Of a stretch of DNA of 64,000 bases, positions 24,384-36,245 are shown one piece after another (the first letter of the stretch is position 1; each line of letters starts with the position of its first letter). A program made the position numbers and the translations under genes. Origin of the DNA: Antilocapra americana (lineage: Eukaryota > Chordata > Mammalia > Artiodactyla > Antilocapridae); assembly GCA_007570785.1 (NCBI GenBank), contig ML660774.1, positions 6,229,404-6,293,403 of the forward strand, in the 5' to 3' direction. The notes below the pieces were generated by a model that saw nothing but the letters and a program-made list of their open reading frames with translations, was not told where the DNA came from and searched no databases.

Positions 24384-24585
24384 ACTTCCCTGGTGGCTCC
24401 GTGGTGAAGAATCTGCCTGCCAATGCAGGAGATGTGGGTTCTATCCCTGGATCAGAAACATCCCCTGGAGTTAGGAAATGACAACCCACTCCAATATTTT
24501 TGCCTTGAGAATTCCATGGACAGAGGAGCCTGGTGGGATACAGTCCACAAGGCCTCAAAGAGTCGGGTACAACTCACCACACCAC
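24384..24585 (+). mobile_element. Bov-tA SINE
   Basis: cttccctggtggctccgtgg head, 'gggttctatccctggatcag' B-box region, and the typical gacagaggagcctggtggg tail. Confidence 0.86.
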
Positions 24586-25050
24586 CCCCTTCTAACTCAC
24601 AGCTCAGTGACCAGCTGAGAAACAGCCAGACTTCTTGAGACCCCATCAAGAAATGATCCAGAACAAGAAGCCAGACCTTGCCCCCAGGGGCTGCCACCAA
24701 AGGGAATCACCCACCGACAGTTTGGAAAGGGAACCATGACTACTGATTTGACCGTAGCCCTTCCTGAATTTTTACACTTCAATGGGAGAATAATATCACC
24801 CTTTGATTTAATTATAGTGGAGCTTTGTTCTTTCCATGCAAGAAACCCTTTGCGATAGGGCCCAGTGAGAAAATACAGAGGTTGTTCTGAGCGGCCCTGA
24901 TAACTAAAACCAGGACCCATGTTGAAAGGCAGTGTCTCCGGCTTTTAATTACTTTCAATACGGTTCCTGCGTTATTGTATTTCCCTTGTGTTTTTGGAAA
25001 TGAATTTTTCACGGATGATTGGGGTTTTTTTGTGCTCTCCCTCCTGACAG
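24586..25050. other. Intergenic, nothing recognised
   Basis: Unassigned sequence ending in the acceptor-like tract of the candidate exon at 25051. Confidence 0.35.
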
Positions 25051-25187
25051 GAAAGATTTGGGTCTTTGCACAGGAACCATCCAGCACACCCGAACCTGAA
25101 GCCAACCGATGCAAAGATACACCTAATCCTGGACCAGAGGTTCGCCAGACAGGCAGAACGCCCGCCGCCAGTCGGACCGGTGCTGGG
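25051..25187 (+). other. Candidate internal exon of an unknown transcript
   Basis: A 137-bp segment lies between a strong acceptor (pyrimidine tract, then CTGACAG at 25044-25050) and a consensus donor (GG|GTGAGT at 25188). It is open in one forward frame, with a Pro/Arg/Thr-rich translation I do not recognise, and it retains several CG dinucleotides although its surroundings are CpG-poor. No flanking exon can be paired with it. It could be a lncRNA exon, a decayed exon or chance. Confidence 0.25.
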
Positions 25188-25334
25188 GTGAGTAGCCGAG
25201 ACAAATCAAACTCAGGTCCAGAGACCCGTGTCAGTGTTGGAAACAAACAGTTGGGATTTGGAAAAAAAAAATTCAATCATGTGTGAGTTGTGGGTAGCTC
25301 GACAATCCTCATGATTGGGTTGTTGACTTTTTTT

Positions 25335-25665
25335 TTTTTTAATTTTTTATTTTTTAATTGTTTTTGCCATACATTGTCATGATATCACCATGGGTTTACA
25401 TATGCTTCCCCTCCGGGTCCCCCCTCCCCCCCGGGAAATCTCGCTGCACCAGTCCCGAGCATCAATCCTGGGCTGGCGATTGATTAGACACATGACAATT
25501 AACATGCTTCAATGCCCTTCTCCCATATCATCCCACCCTTACCCTCATCCACAAAGTCCACGAGTCTATTCTATACATCAGCGTTCCTTTTGCTGTCTGG
25601 TATGTTGGGTTCTCCTTACTGTCTTTCTAAATTCCATATATATGCTTTTATTTTTAGACTTTTAA
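25335..25665 (-). mobile_element. L1 3' UTR, antisense
   Basis: T-rich start, then tttttgccatacattgtcat, the C-rich block cccccctccccccc, and agtccacgagtctattctat: antisense ruminant-type L1 3' UTR. Confidence 0.75.
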
Positions 25666-26439
25666 AGTCTTCCCATTGTTTGCCCCTTGGGGCAGACAGA
25701 TGGTAGCTATTTATAGTTACACAATCAGCAGGCTGACAACAGTCAAAAAGAGAGAGCCAGCTCCTGAAATTGTTCCAAGCCAATTGCACTGTCCCTCCCT
25801 CACAGATCAAATCCATAGTAAATATGCAGATTCTTTGCTCTCGGTCTCCAAAGAATACACATCAGACACGGGAGGCTGGTGGGACCACTGAAGTTTGGGA
25901 CTGGAACCAGCGTACAAGACAGCAACAAGGAGATCTAAGCCCTCCTCCAAAAGGTGCCGGTTGACTGTCGAGGGCTCAGAGCTGGCGTCCTCGGCCAGGG
26001 AACCAGCGAATAATAGAGACCAGAGCGGAGTCAGAGGAATGGGTCCAGAACCTACCAGCTATGCAATCTGAAAAAAAAAAAAAAAGTGAAGGCTGGGGAG
26101 GTGGAGGGTGACTGGCCAGTCACCCACAGCACTTTTATTGGGTCCAGATGCGTGCTAGGACCATTGTAAGTACAGTGGATACACCCGGCAGTGATGGAGA
26201 CAGAAGCCCTGCCTCCTTGGTCATGTTGTGATGCGGAGGATGAGCAGATACAGGGTGACGATCACGTAGGAGGAGAGATGCAGGAGATGGAGATCGCAGC
26301 ACTGACTGGGGGTCGGGACAGGCCTCCAGCGGCAAGGTTTCCAGGCTGACGCCTAAGGGCAGAATGGGGCGGCCGGACAGTTAGCAGGAAAGTGCTGCAG
26401 GTACAGAGGAGGGGACCGGGGGTGCCCAGGTCCCGAACC
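25666..26439. other. Intergenic, nothing recognised
   Basis: Unassigned sequence with an A tract near 26070-26085. Short frames are not protein-like. Confidence 0.35.
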
Positions 26440-26690
26440 TGCAATCCTGTTGGCAGAAAGATCTCCCCTCATCAGGGCCGCCTCCTCCAAGAGCCTATTT
26501 AAAATTTTGTCCACACACATTTCCTAACCCTCTTCTGCTTCATTTTTCTCTGGAGAGTTTATCATCATCTGCTATACTTCATATTTTCTTTTTTACTTGA
26601 TTGCCTTTCTCCCCTACTAGCTCTGTGAGAGCAGGAATTTTTTATTTTTGCACAACTCTTTGCACAAGAGTACAATTGCTTCATAGATGG
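26440..26690 (+). repeat. L2-like 3' fragment
   Basis: Diverged L2-type order: agatctcccctcatcagg, ttctgcttcatttttctc, ctactagctctgtgagagc. Confidence 0.4.
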
Positions 26691-26711
26691 CAGATGTTAT
26701 TATTATCATTC

Positions 26712-26930
26712 TGTTCTCAGTCACTCAGTTGTATCCAACTCTTGTGACCCACGGACTCTAGCCTGCCAGGCTTCTCTGGCCATGGGATATCCTAGGGAAG
26801 AATACTGGAATGCATTGCCCTTTGTCTCCTCCAGGGGATCTTTCCAACCCAGGGATGGAACCTGAGTTTCCCATGTCTCCTGCACCGCAGGCAGATTCTT
26901 TACCTGCTGAGCCACCAGGGAAGCCTCACA
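26712..26930 (-). mobile_element. Bov-tA SINE, antisense
   Basis: tcagtcactcagttgtatcc start, atcctagggaagaatactgg, and the head complement ctgagccaccagggaagcct. Confidence 0.88.
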
Positions 26931-27261
26931 ACCAAAATAAGTAGCTTAACTCTTACCGACTTTATAAACATGAGATTACATTAAACACTTGGAGACAGAT
27001 ACACAGCCAGGGTGTGATATCTAAGTTTCAAAGATGGGTCACTGAAGGGCTAAAACTTCTGACATCCATGCCTGTGGACAGTTTCATGCTCTTGAATCTG
27101 ATTTGGCTTTGTGACTTCCTTATATCCAACAGTATGCAGCTTGAGTGGCACTGAGTAAGTTCCAAGGCTAATTCAGAGGAACCTTGCGCCATCTACCACT
27201 CACTGGATAGCATGCTTTTGAGGAAGACACTGCCAGAAAGAAGGTCTACTACCCTGAGATC

Positions 27262-27445
27262 AGGCTCCCCTGGTAGCTCACCTGCTTGCCAATGCAGAAG
27301 ACTCAGGTTTGATCCCTGGGTTGGGAAGATCCCCTGGAGAAGGAAATGACAACTTACTCCAGGATTCTTGCCTGGAGAATCCCATGGACAGAGGAGCCTG
27401 GGGTCACAAAGAGTTGGACACAACTGAGCGACTAACACTGATCTA
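27262..27445 (+). mobile_element. Bov-tA SINE
   Basis: ggctcccctggtagctcacc head, tttgatccctgggttgggaa, and a gagttggacacaactgagcg end. Confidence 0.86.
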
Positions 27446-28659
27446 TAATTTGTCAATTCATGTTAATGAATGCACACCCTGTTAAGCAGTACAATTTCTC
27501 TTTTGGATTAGTTTGTTCATAGGCACAACTCTTTTATTCCTGGAAATCCTTAGGAGTAGCCTGTTACATTCTGGACAAAGCTATCACCCCTTAGAATCCA
27601 TTTCCTACTCTTCAATGTGTATCTAACGCCAAAGGACAAAATAGCAATAATTTGTTCCTATCATTTCCTTCACCCAGAGCCACTCCTTCTGAAGCCTGTA
27701 AAGGTTCTTCATGTTAAATGAGAATCTGGCAAGTTCTTAATTTTTTTTATTTTCCTTTTAAAGGGCTTGTGGGTGAAATTATTGAAAGAACTTAATCTCT
27801 GATAATAGATGGGGTCTTGAATTGACTTAATAAGTAAAGAAAGGAAGGAGCAGAAAGAGGTTAACTATGCGTGAATTTATAGATGCTTTGGTGTCTAGGG
27901 TCCATGTGAATAATATATTACCTCACTGTAAATATTAACTCTGCTAGAGTCTAGGTCTTTAAACACAAATTACCAGGCACTCCAGGGAATGACTGGATGC
28001 TCTGTTCTTAATGATCTTTTTAACACCAGCTCCAGGTATGAAGGATCCTGCAGGGAATTCCTGGATTGTGTAGTCCTTAAGATGCTGGCTTCTGGTGTGT
28101 AGTAGCTTGTAAAGGAACAAAGAAAAGGTGCCTTCTCCACAGAAAATAAAAGTGAAAACACTGGGAATGTATCCTTTGAGAATAATGTCAGTAATTGCTA
28201 TCACCCGGAGACTCCAAGGTTTAAATATTCAGTCACTTTTTTTTAAGGTAATAAAAGTAGAACCTTTGACCAAGATTGTTAATAAAGATACTGTCCTTTC
28301 ACTGTGGGTTCAGACTCAGCAGGTCTGTTCTCTGCCAGCCTTCCAGCAAAATCGCAGCAGAGCCTCCCTCATTCTGGACTTCCATCACAAAAGGCACTCA
28401 GAAAACCAGAACTAACGGTTTCCACCAAGAGGGGAAACGGGAGCCGGTGGGATGAACTGGGAGAGTGGGATTGACCATACATACACTATTATGTATAAAA
28501 TAAATAACTAATGAGACCCTGCTGGGTAGCGCGGGGGACTCTGCTCAGTGCTCTGTGGTGATCTGAAGGGGAAGGAAATCCAAAAAAAGACTGGAGGCAT
28601 GTAAACGTGTACCTGATTCACTTTGCTTACAGGAGAAGATAACACGACGCTGTAAAGAA
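27446..28659. other. Intergenic, nothing recognised
   Basis: AT-rich, without named repeats or a convincing frame. Confidence 0.35.
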
Positions 28660-28775
28660 ACTATGCTCAGTCGCTCAGTCGTGTCTACTTCCCTGCGACC
28701 CTGTGGACCGTGGCCCGCCAGGCTCCTCCGTCCATGGGCTTCTCCAGGCAAGAATACTGGAGTGGGTGGCCATTA
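28660..28775 (-). mobile_element. Bov-tA SINE, antisense, partial
   Basis: gctcagtcgctcagtcgtgt to caagaatactggagtgggtg; the head half is missing. Confidence 0.82.
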
Positions 28776-29534
28776 TACTGCAATACGATTTACTAAAAAA
28801 ACAAACAAAATCTCTTCTTGGCGCCTCTGCTCCTGTCCTGTGGTTCCAGAGGAGAACCTTGAGTGAATTCTAAAAGGATTTCAGGTAGTAGTTCAGGAAA
28901 ATAGACTCTGGGAACTTGGTGCCCTATAAAATGCCCACTTTTTTCCTCAGGGGCAGAGAAAAATGCAAATCCGGGTCCTTAGGAGACTAGGAGTGTGTCA
29001 TTCATTCAGTTAATTAGTCACCAATTATGGTTGTGGGTGAGCACCGGCCATCCAGCTGTGAATGAACAGTCCCCGAATGTAACCTGGAGGTGTGGGGACA
29101 CACGGGGGAAAGGGCTGGGTCACGAGTTACAATGTCAGGGGACACCGTGTTGTGTGGGTTGTTGCAGGACATTCCCTCCCACCTCCTTCATTCGCTCTGT
29201 GACCCGTCTCCTGATCAGGCTGTTACTCGGCGCACTGCCTCGCCCAGCTACCTGCCATGGGCATCTGCAGGGTCTGTGGTCAGTGAGCAACAGAAAGCCC
29301 TGTCTCTCTAAGGTGTCCCCATCCAGGCAGCCACTCTCTGTGTTAGCTCCTGAGAAGGACTTCCCACGATCCCCACATCGTGGTGGTCGCCTCTCTTTCC
29401 CACGTGTCCCCGTGCTGCCGGGGCGACAGCAGGACCACCTCCGGGAGAGGCTGTGACCGGGAGAGAAAGACTAATCTCCCTGCCAACCCCGAGTCTCTGC
29501 AAGGTGTCAAGACCCTATGCTTTTGTACACATCA
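28776..29534. other. Intergenic, nothing recognised
   Basis: Moderately GC-rich. The 153-codon frame across 28995-29456 has no recognisable domain. Confidence 0.35.
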
Positions 29535-29910
29535 TCCTTTACGTTCACCCAAGCCCATGACGGAGGTATGAGTACCCTCATTTTACAAATGAGAACTTGA
29601 GAGATTCTAAACTTTCCTGAGAGCTCATCATTAAGAGGGCTTCCTTGGTGGCTCAGACAGTAAAGAATCTGCCTGCAATGAGGAAGACCTGGGTTCCATC
29701 CCTGGGTTCGAAAGATCCCATGGAGGAGGGTATGGCAACCCACTCCAGTGTTCTTGCTGGGAGAATCCCCAAGGACAGAGGAGCCTGGTGGGCTACAGTC
29801 CATGGGGCCACAAAGAGTCGGACACAACTGAGTGACTAAGCACAGCAGAGCAACATTAAGAAGCTGCAGAGCCAAGACTCAAAACCAAGTCTATTTAATT
29901 CAGCAGACCA
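29535..29910 (+). repeat. MIR SINE split by a Bov-tA
   Basis: MIR phrases ccctcattttacaaatgaga (left) and agctgcagagccaagactca (right) flank a Bov-tA at about 29638-29850. CATTAAGA is present on both sides, consistent with a TSD. Confidence 0.75.
29638..29850 (+). mobile_element. Bov-tA SINE inside MIR
   Basis: gcttccttggtggctcagac head to gagtcggacacaactgagtg tail. Confidence 0.88.
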
Positions 29911-30277
29911 ACCTTATTCTAGGATGGTCTGTGATGTCAGTAGAAATCTAAATGAAATTGAAGACATTATGCATTTTCCTCTTTCTACAAGCATGGCAGC
30001 AGTCTTCCTATTATTTCACCCCCTTAGATGACACTCCCAGGAAGAGAGCTGGAGGAAGGGCTGACTTCGGGGTCAGAGGACAGGGACAGTCACGTAAGGT
30101 AGGTAATTGCATTCTTCACCGTGGTGACGCGCTTGCCTTGACGTATCATTTGCCAGGAACTGAGTGTTACACATACTCGCATATTAATATGCCCAGGGGA
30201 TCACACGGAACATTAGTGTAGTCTTCACTGCTGGGTAGATTGTCTTTGAAACTTTTCTCCCAAAGTGACCTTACTGT

Positions 30278-30487
30278 TGTCTACTCGCTCAGTTGTGTCC
30301 AACTCTGAGACCCCGTGGACTGTAGTACGCTTCTCTGTCCATGGGATTCTTCAGGAAAGAATATACTGCAGTGGGTTGTCACTTTGTGCTTCAGGGGATC
30401 TTCCTGACACCGGCATCAAAGCCCCATCTCCCGCAAGTCTGCTGCATTGCAGGCAGATTCTTTACCAGGAGCCACCAGAGAAGCCCG
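30278..30487 (-). mobile_element. Bov-tA SINE, antisense
   Basis: ctcgctcagttgtgtccaac start to ggagccaccagagaagccc end. Confidence 0.86.
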
Positions 30488-31416
30488 TGACCTCTGGCAA
30501 TGTCATTAAAATCAATGTAGACATCCTGCCTTGGGTCCTTGTCACTCTAGTTCTGGGAAAGAGGAAAGACCGAAATTTACTGATCCAAATCCTGATCAAC
30601 TGGGAAGGAAAAAGAAGAAAAGCAGCTTGCTTTTATTATGTAACACTCCTGGCTAATGAAAAAGGAATCTTTGACTTTGGGGAAAATAAATTGAATGGGA
30701 GGGGACGGTGTTTTAAGTAAACCTGGCAGTTTAAACACAACCCTCCACTCCCTCTACTCTTTCTTTAGAACAAACTGGGTTTCATTTTGCCGGATATTTG
30801 AGGAGAGTCGGACCAGGTGACTCTAAGTCATTGACAAATGTTATTGTCTCGCATATAAAAGCTGAACAAAATAAAAGTATAATAAATGAACCCAAGTCCC
30901 TAGATATTGGCTGCTGGTGACAGTCACAATTTAGTTTTGGTTTTAAAACTCACAGTGGCATTAATTCTCTACAAAGCTTCAGTCCCACCTAGGACTTTTT
31001 TCTCAAGCTTCTGTATAGAAATCACTGAGTACAGTATTACCCCCAACAGTCCCGGGTGAGCATCCTGGGAACCAAACTGACCACAACTCACCCTTGGGCC
31101 AGGAGTGAGAACTCTGGGTTCTGACTTCTTAAGAATGAAGGAAATTTGAACCTTGGCAGCCCCTCCCAGATTTTATCTTGCCTGCACTCAGCAAGATAGT
31201 GATCACATTTTTAGCTGAAAATGCAGCTTGAGGGAATGAATGGAGGCTGGGAAACAGACACAGCACACGAGCTGCAAAGCTACCCCAAGTCCTCTGTTGC
31301 TCAAAGGGATTCCCACTGTCGCTTGTCTCCTGCACTTGCACGCCCTCATGGCCTCGCAGCCTCTCTGGATGCCCCATTGGGGGCCTGACCTGATGTGGCC
31401 TGGTTCCTTGTTTCCT
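30488..31416. other. Intergenic, nothing recognised
   Basis: Unassigned sequence without named repeats. Confidence 0.35.
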
Positions 31417-31570
31417 TGTTGTTCTTGTTCAGCCACCCAGTTGGGTCTGACTCTTTACGACCCCCATGGACTGCAGAACATCAGGCCTCCCTGGCCCTCA
31501 CCATCTCCCAGAGCTTGCCCAAGTTCATGTCCATTGCATCAGTGATGCCATCCAGCCATCTCATCCTTGT
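31417..31570 (-). mobile_element. BovB LINE 3' end, antisense
   Basis: Antisense BovB 3' end: gggtctgactctttacgacc, atgtccattgcatcagtgat, gccatccagccatctcatcc. Confidence 0.78.
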
Positions 31571-31739
31571 CTCCTACTTGGCATACTAACAAGTTTCCAT
31601 ATCTTAACAGTCTAAATCTGCTGCAAATAGCCTGGCTCTCTGGCTTAAGCCCAAGTGAAGAAGGAATTCATAGGGCTCAATCTCCATTTCAGGCCTGTTC
31701 ATGCTGATCATGCTCAGGCACCTCTCTGAACTCTGTGCT

Positions 31740-32205
31740 TAGTGCCTGTGGAAATTACAATGGAGGGATTAGACCCCCCTCTGGACAGGAGAATCTCGAA
31801 GGTTAGATCCAGGATACTCAACACCTAAGTGATAACATGCACTAAACCCCTGGCTCCTGACAGGCCATAAACTTTCTGATAGTAACCTTGGGATTATCGA
31901 CTCTATTAACCATTTGGAGTGTAACCTCAGGCTTATTGATTATCGACTGTTCTAACACATGATACTTGAATGATGGCATTATTGTGATTGTATTTACTTT
32001 TCCGTTGTTGATGTAAGTTCCGGGTGATTTGGGGTGGTGGGTTTAGACACGTACACATGGGTATAAAAGATCCTCACAAATGCTGGTTGGGGTCCTTGGC
32101 TAAGAGGAGACTCTGCCTTGGGCCCGCCGGTGTAATAAACTGCACTTCACTGTCTGCATTGCCCTTCTGAGTGAGTTTGCTTCCCAGAGCGCATGGCTAC
32201 AACAC
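31740..32205 (+). mobile_element. Probable solo LTR of an endogenous retrovirus
   Basis: LTR-like order of signals: a TG start near 31747, a TATA box (TATAAAAGA, 32062-32070), AATAAA (32134-32139), a GT/CT-rich segment, and a likely CA end near 32204. No internal retroviral genes flank it, so it looks like a solo LTR left by recombination. Boundaries are approximate, no TSD is evident, and the family is not identified. Confidence 0.55.
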
Positions 32206-32534
32206 AAGAAAGCCTCTTACCCCCCTACACACCTGCTCAGTGACATAAGTGTGTCCGAGTTTCAGAGAGGGAAGGACAAGTAATTAGTTGGAAGCCTGCA
32301 TAAATCAGTCTCTCCCAATACAACAGAGGTGAAGAGCCAAGAGTATTTAGCCCCTTTCAGTAGTCTGCATCTCAGTGAAAGTAGTTATCATTTTCATCAA
32401 TACTGAGTAATATTTCCCAAGTGCTTCTCAGTAGCAATGGCATTATATTAAATCTGCCCCGGACTTTTGGCAACAGAGAGGATGTGAAATTTCTGGTCTC
32501 AATGAGTTTATAATAAAAAGCAAGGCGTGGTAGT

Positions 32535-32972
32535 TAATAGCAACTATTTACCAACTCTCTGTGACCCCACGGACTGCAGCCCACCGGGCTCCTCTGGTCC
32601 ATGGAATTTTCCAGGCAAGAATACTGGAGTGATGATGTAGGGAACTCAAACCAGGGCTCGGTAACAACTTAGAGGGGTGGGATGGGAGGGAGGGGGGACA
32701 GATGTTCAAGTGGGAGGAGATATAGGTCAACCTATGGCTGATTCATGTTGGTGTCTGGTAGACACCAACACGATACCGTAAAGCAATTATCCTTCAATTA
32801 AAAATAAATAAATTTAAACACACTTACACACACACACACACACACAAAGAATACTGGAGTGGGTTGCCATTTCCTTCTCCAGGGGATCTTCCGAACCTAG
32901 GAATCACACCTATGTCTACTGCCTTGCTCCTGCATAGCAGGCAGATTCTTTATTGCTCAGCCACCAGGGTGT
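32535..32972 (-). mobile_element. Bov-tA SINE, antisense, interrupted by an L1
   Basis: The SINE runs 32535-32631 and resumes at 32847-32972 (gggttgccatttccttctcc to ctcagccaccagggt). Confidence 0.9.
32632..32846 (+). mobile_element. L1 3' end inserted in the SINE, with 15-bp TSDs
   Basis: AAGAATACTGGAGTG occurs at 32617-32631 and 32847-32861. Between them is an L1 3' end (gggaggagatataggtcaac, ttcaattaaaaataaataaa) followed by a CA repeat at about 32820-32845. Confidence 0.9.
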
Positions 32973-34644
32973 GTGTAAGAGAAATTAATTCAAGGCTCAA
33001 AACACAAAAAGAAGAAGATTGTCACAGGAACGCGCGCCTCGTGGTGTAAAAAGGCTCCTGCACTGAGCCACTCTCACCCTGCAGGCCTTGAAACCTCATG
33101 TATTTATGTCTTTCGTTACCTTCATAATTGGAAGGAGCCAGGCCACCGCCTGCCATCATTCCCCCCTCTGCAGAACCACCATGGGAGGTACAGTGACGCT
33201 CAAGGTCATGGGCCCAAGCGTGGTCTGGGTCTGGAGGGAGACCGTCATTACTCCCACAGTCACCTGGCAGGATCTGTGAGCTGAATTAACGGCTTCCGTT
33301 GACACCTTGGTTGGCAGACACCTCACTTCCTCATCACCACCAACCTCATAGGAAAATGGCAGGGCTGGCAGGGCCCTGTGACTATTAATTTCTATTACTT
33401 TTGAAGCACAATGAGAGAACACGGAAAACAAGCTTAAAGTCATTCTAATGATAATCCCTCGTCTATAACCATCACAGTAACAGCAGGACCTCTGCTCTCC
33501 ACACTTGGAAAGCAAGCCATCAGCCAGAAGCCTCCTAGAAACACCGAGAACAGCTCTTATCATTTCTCTTCCCTTCATGTAGGTAATTCTTCTTGCCTCG
33601 GATGCAAGGTTGCTTGAAATTCTCTAAGGCTCCTTCCTCTCCTCCCCTCCCCTCCCCACTCCTGGAAGGGACACATTAAATTACCGCAGCCTTTCTTTCA
33701 TCTGCAAGCTTGGCCACCCTTCAAGGAAGCAGTTGAGGTGGAGAAAGAAAGGATGTGAGCCACGGTCAGAATTTCCTGGGCTTCACTTTAGTGACAGTCC
33801 CCACCCAGTGCCAACTAAAAGGACGGAGGGGAAGGTTAACAAGGAGCCCAGGCAGGAGAGAGGGGTACAGGCAGACTCCTGGTGTGGCCATGAAAGCATG
33901 GCCCCAGATTAACTCTCCTTCTATCCACAGGAGGCATCTCTGTCCTCTTGAACTTGAGCCCAGCAGCCACTTAACAAACAGAATACAGTGAATGTGAGAT
34001 AACTGCTGTGCCAGTTTGGGGACCAGGCCTTAAGAAACTGGGAATGTCCCCTTTGTGCCCCTCGGGTACCAGCCAGCCAACTGTGAGAAAGGCCAGGCCG
34101 CTGGGGGAGAGCCCCGTGGGGACAGGAACTCAGGCCCCGGGTTCTCAGCACGAGCTGAGCTCTCAGCCAAGAGCCAACGCCGACTCTCTTCCCTGGGCAA
34201 AAGCTACCTTGTCAGGGGGTCTTCAGCCCCGGAGGGGCTGCAGGTGATGCCACGGGGAGGCGAGACAAGCCTCCTCCCACTCCCCGACTCCCATCCAAAT
34301 GGCAGATCTGACCTGCCACGACATCAGCTAAGCTTTGGGATGGTTTGTCAGACAGCAGTCAGGAACGGGAGCGCCTCTGCCAGCTTTCTCTGGGGGAGCC
34401 GGGGAGGGACGCTGACCTTCCCTAAGCCCCCTCCCCAAGAAGCAGCCCCTGTTCAGCCCCTCACTCGACAATGTGGGGTCTGTGGGATGGGGTCGCACAA
34501 CAGCTAGCCCAGCCCTGAACACCTTCCACATGCTGCCCAACCCTCTTCCCCACTGTCCCCTTCACATGTCCTCTGCTCATGGGGACCTGCCCAGGACTGG
34601 AGGTCCTTAGCCAGTTCCTTTTAATGGAGGAAAAACAAATGAGG
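32973..34644. other. Intergenic, nothing recognised
   Basis: A pyrimidine-rich CCTCC tract lies at about 33632-33662. About 34000-34600 is GC-rich with long but unconvincing frames. No gene recognised. Confidence 0.35.
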
Positions 34645-34802
34645 GGACTTACCTCGTGGTTCAGTGGCTGAGGTTCCACACTCCCAATGCAGGGGGCCCA
34701 GGTTCAATCCCTGGTCCGGAAACTGGATCCCTCATGCTGCAACAAAAATCAAAGATACTCCAAGGGGCAACTAAGATCCTGCACAGCCAAATAAACAAAT
34801 AA
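34645..34802 (+). mobile_element. CHR-type SINE
   Basis: gggacttacctcgtggttca head, ggttcaatccctggtccgga B-box region, cacagccaaataaac end. Confidence 0.84.
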
Positions 34803-34811
34803 ACGGGGGTG

Positions 34812-35013
34812 GCGGTTTAGTCACTCAGTCGTGTCCGACTCTTGTGACCCCGTAGACTGTTGCCGGCCAGGCTCCTCTGTCCATGGGATTCTCCAGGCAA
34901 GAATACTGTACTGGGTTGCCATTCCCTTCTCCAGGGGATCTTTCCCACCCAGGGATGGAACCCATGTCTCCTGAATTACAAGCAGATTCTTTACCAACTG
35001 AGCTATAAGGGAA
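34812..35013 (-). mobile_element. Bov-tA SINE, antisense
   Basis: tagtcactcagtcgtgtccg to ccaactgagctataaggga. A TAAA-rich simple repeat follows (about 35018-35048). Confidence 0.88.
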
Positions 35014-35048
35014 CAAATCAATAAATATTTGTAAATAAATAAATAAAT

Positions 35049-35689
35049 GGAGATTGAGAACTCGTCACCTCGTCTACCAGGCCCAAGTTCACGACCCTCT
35101 GCTCTGGTGGGGACTTTTGTGGACTCCTAGCCACAACTCTGCACAGTGCTGTGGGCAAGTGGATTCCAGAAGCGGGGTGGAGATTATGGGGTAGGGGTGG
35201 GGGTGTCTGGGAGGCCTGGGGCCTTGGAGGAAGCCCAAGGAAGGTCTCAGGAGCCAAGGGGTGGTTTGGAAGTTTAGGAGGTTTAGGAGGAGACAGGGAT
35301 GATCAGTATCAAACAAAACAGAGAAAAGACAGAAGCATCTCCTGGATTTGGGATGATGGGCAAAGCTAATTTCAGTGGAAAGCTAGAGAGTCAGAAACTA
35401 CACCAGGGGGGATCTGAGTAAAGAGTAGGAAGGAAGTCCGGGCCAAGTTCAGGGACAAATCCATCTTCTTTGTTGGGAATAGGAGGCAGGAGGTGGGCGA
35501 GCTGTAGCTAAAAGTGCAGTGGGGCAGAGCTGATGGGGACCTCTTATTTCTCCTGGTTGGTTTTGAAGACAGGGTTTGTTAAACAAGATTATCCAAGAAC
35601 ACAGCCCTGGGGAAGGGTTGACCTCTAAGGCCTGGCCGCTCCCTGGAGAGGTGGAAGGTAGTAATACCCAGTACTCAAAATGCAAGGGA
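35049..35689. other. Intergenic, nothing recognised
   Basis: G-rich segment at 35160-35290; no named repeat or gene. Confidence 0.35.
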
Positions 35690-36245
35690 AGCCCGTCTGC
35701 TTGGCCCTCGGGAAAAGCAGAGATGCTGGGGGCCGGGACCTGACCGAGGAAGAAAGGGGTGCACGCGCGCACACGGCTCTTTCTGCACCGTGGGGGCTGC
35801 GGGCGTGGGGCTGGGAGGGCGGAGCCGCCTGGATCTTGCATTTGCACATTCAGCCCTCAGTGGCCTTTTCAGACCAATACACACAGCGTTTTCCAAGTCG
35901 AAACAATCATTTCTAAATATGCTTTTACTCGTCTTTATGTAAGAGGGCGCAAACAGCGAGTGGCCGCACTGCAATGGCTTTGGGAGGAGAACTGGGCTCA
36001 CTCTCGCGGTCTTGGAGTCACCTCCGCGTGTCGCCCACTTGGAACAGGACGGAGCTGGAAGCGCGAGGACTGTGGGGGGCGCGGGGGGCCGGGGCCCCTC
36101 CCCCGAGACCCCGGCTCCTCGAGCGCCACCCAGTGGCCTCGGGGAGGAACATCCCGCCGGCCCGCGCGACTCCCGCAGAACTACAGCCCTCTGTGCTCAG
36201 AGGGCGCTTTTCCTGCCAAAGCGAGCCCCTGTGTGTTACAACGAC
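35690..36245. promoter_or_regulatory. CpG island without a recognised gene
   Basis: CG density rises sharply from about 35700 to 36200, with runs such as cgcgggggg and ccgccggcccgcgcgac, against AT-rich flanks. The island is about 18 kb upstream of CDKN2AIP. No transposon is recognised inside it. Forward frames up to 208 codons cross it but read into a poly(T) tract (about 36279-36295) and resemble no protein I know. A lncRNA promoter or distal regulatory element is the likeliest reading. Confidence 0.5.

Noticed and set aside
28995..29456. A 153-codon frame in moderately GC-rich DNA
   Set aside because: No similarity that I recognise, no splice-site or promoter context, and overlapping frames of similar length.
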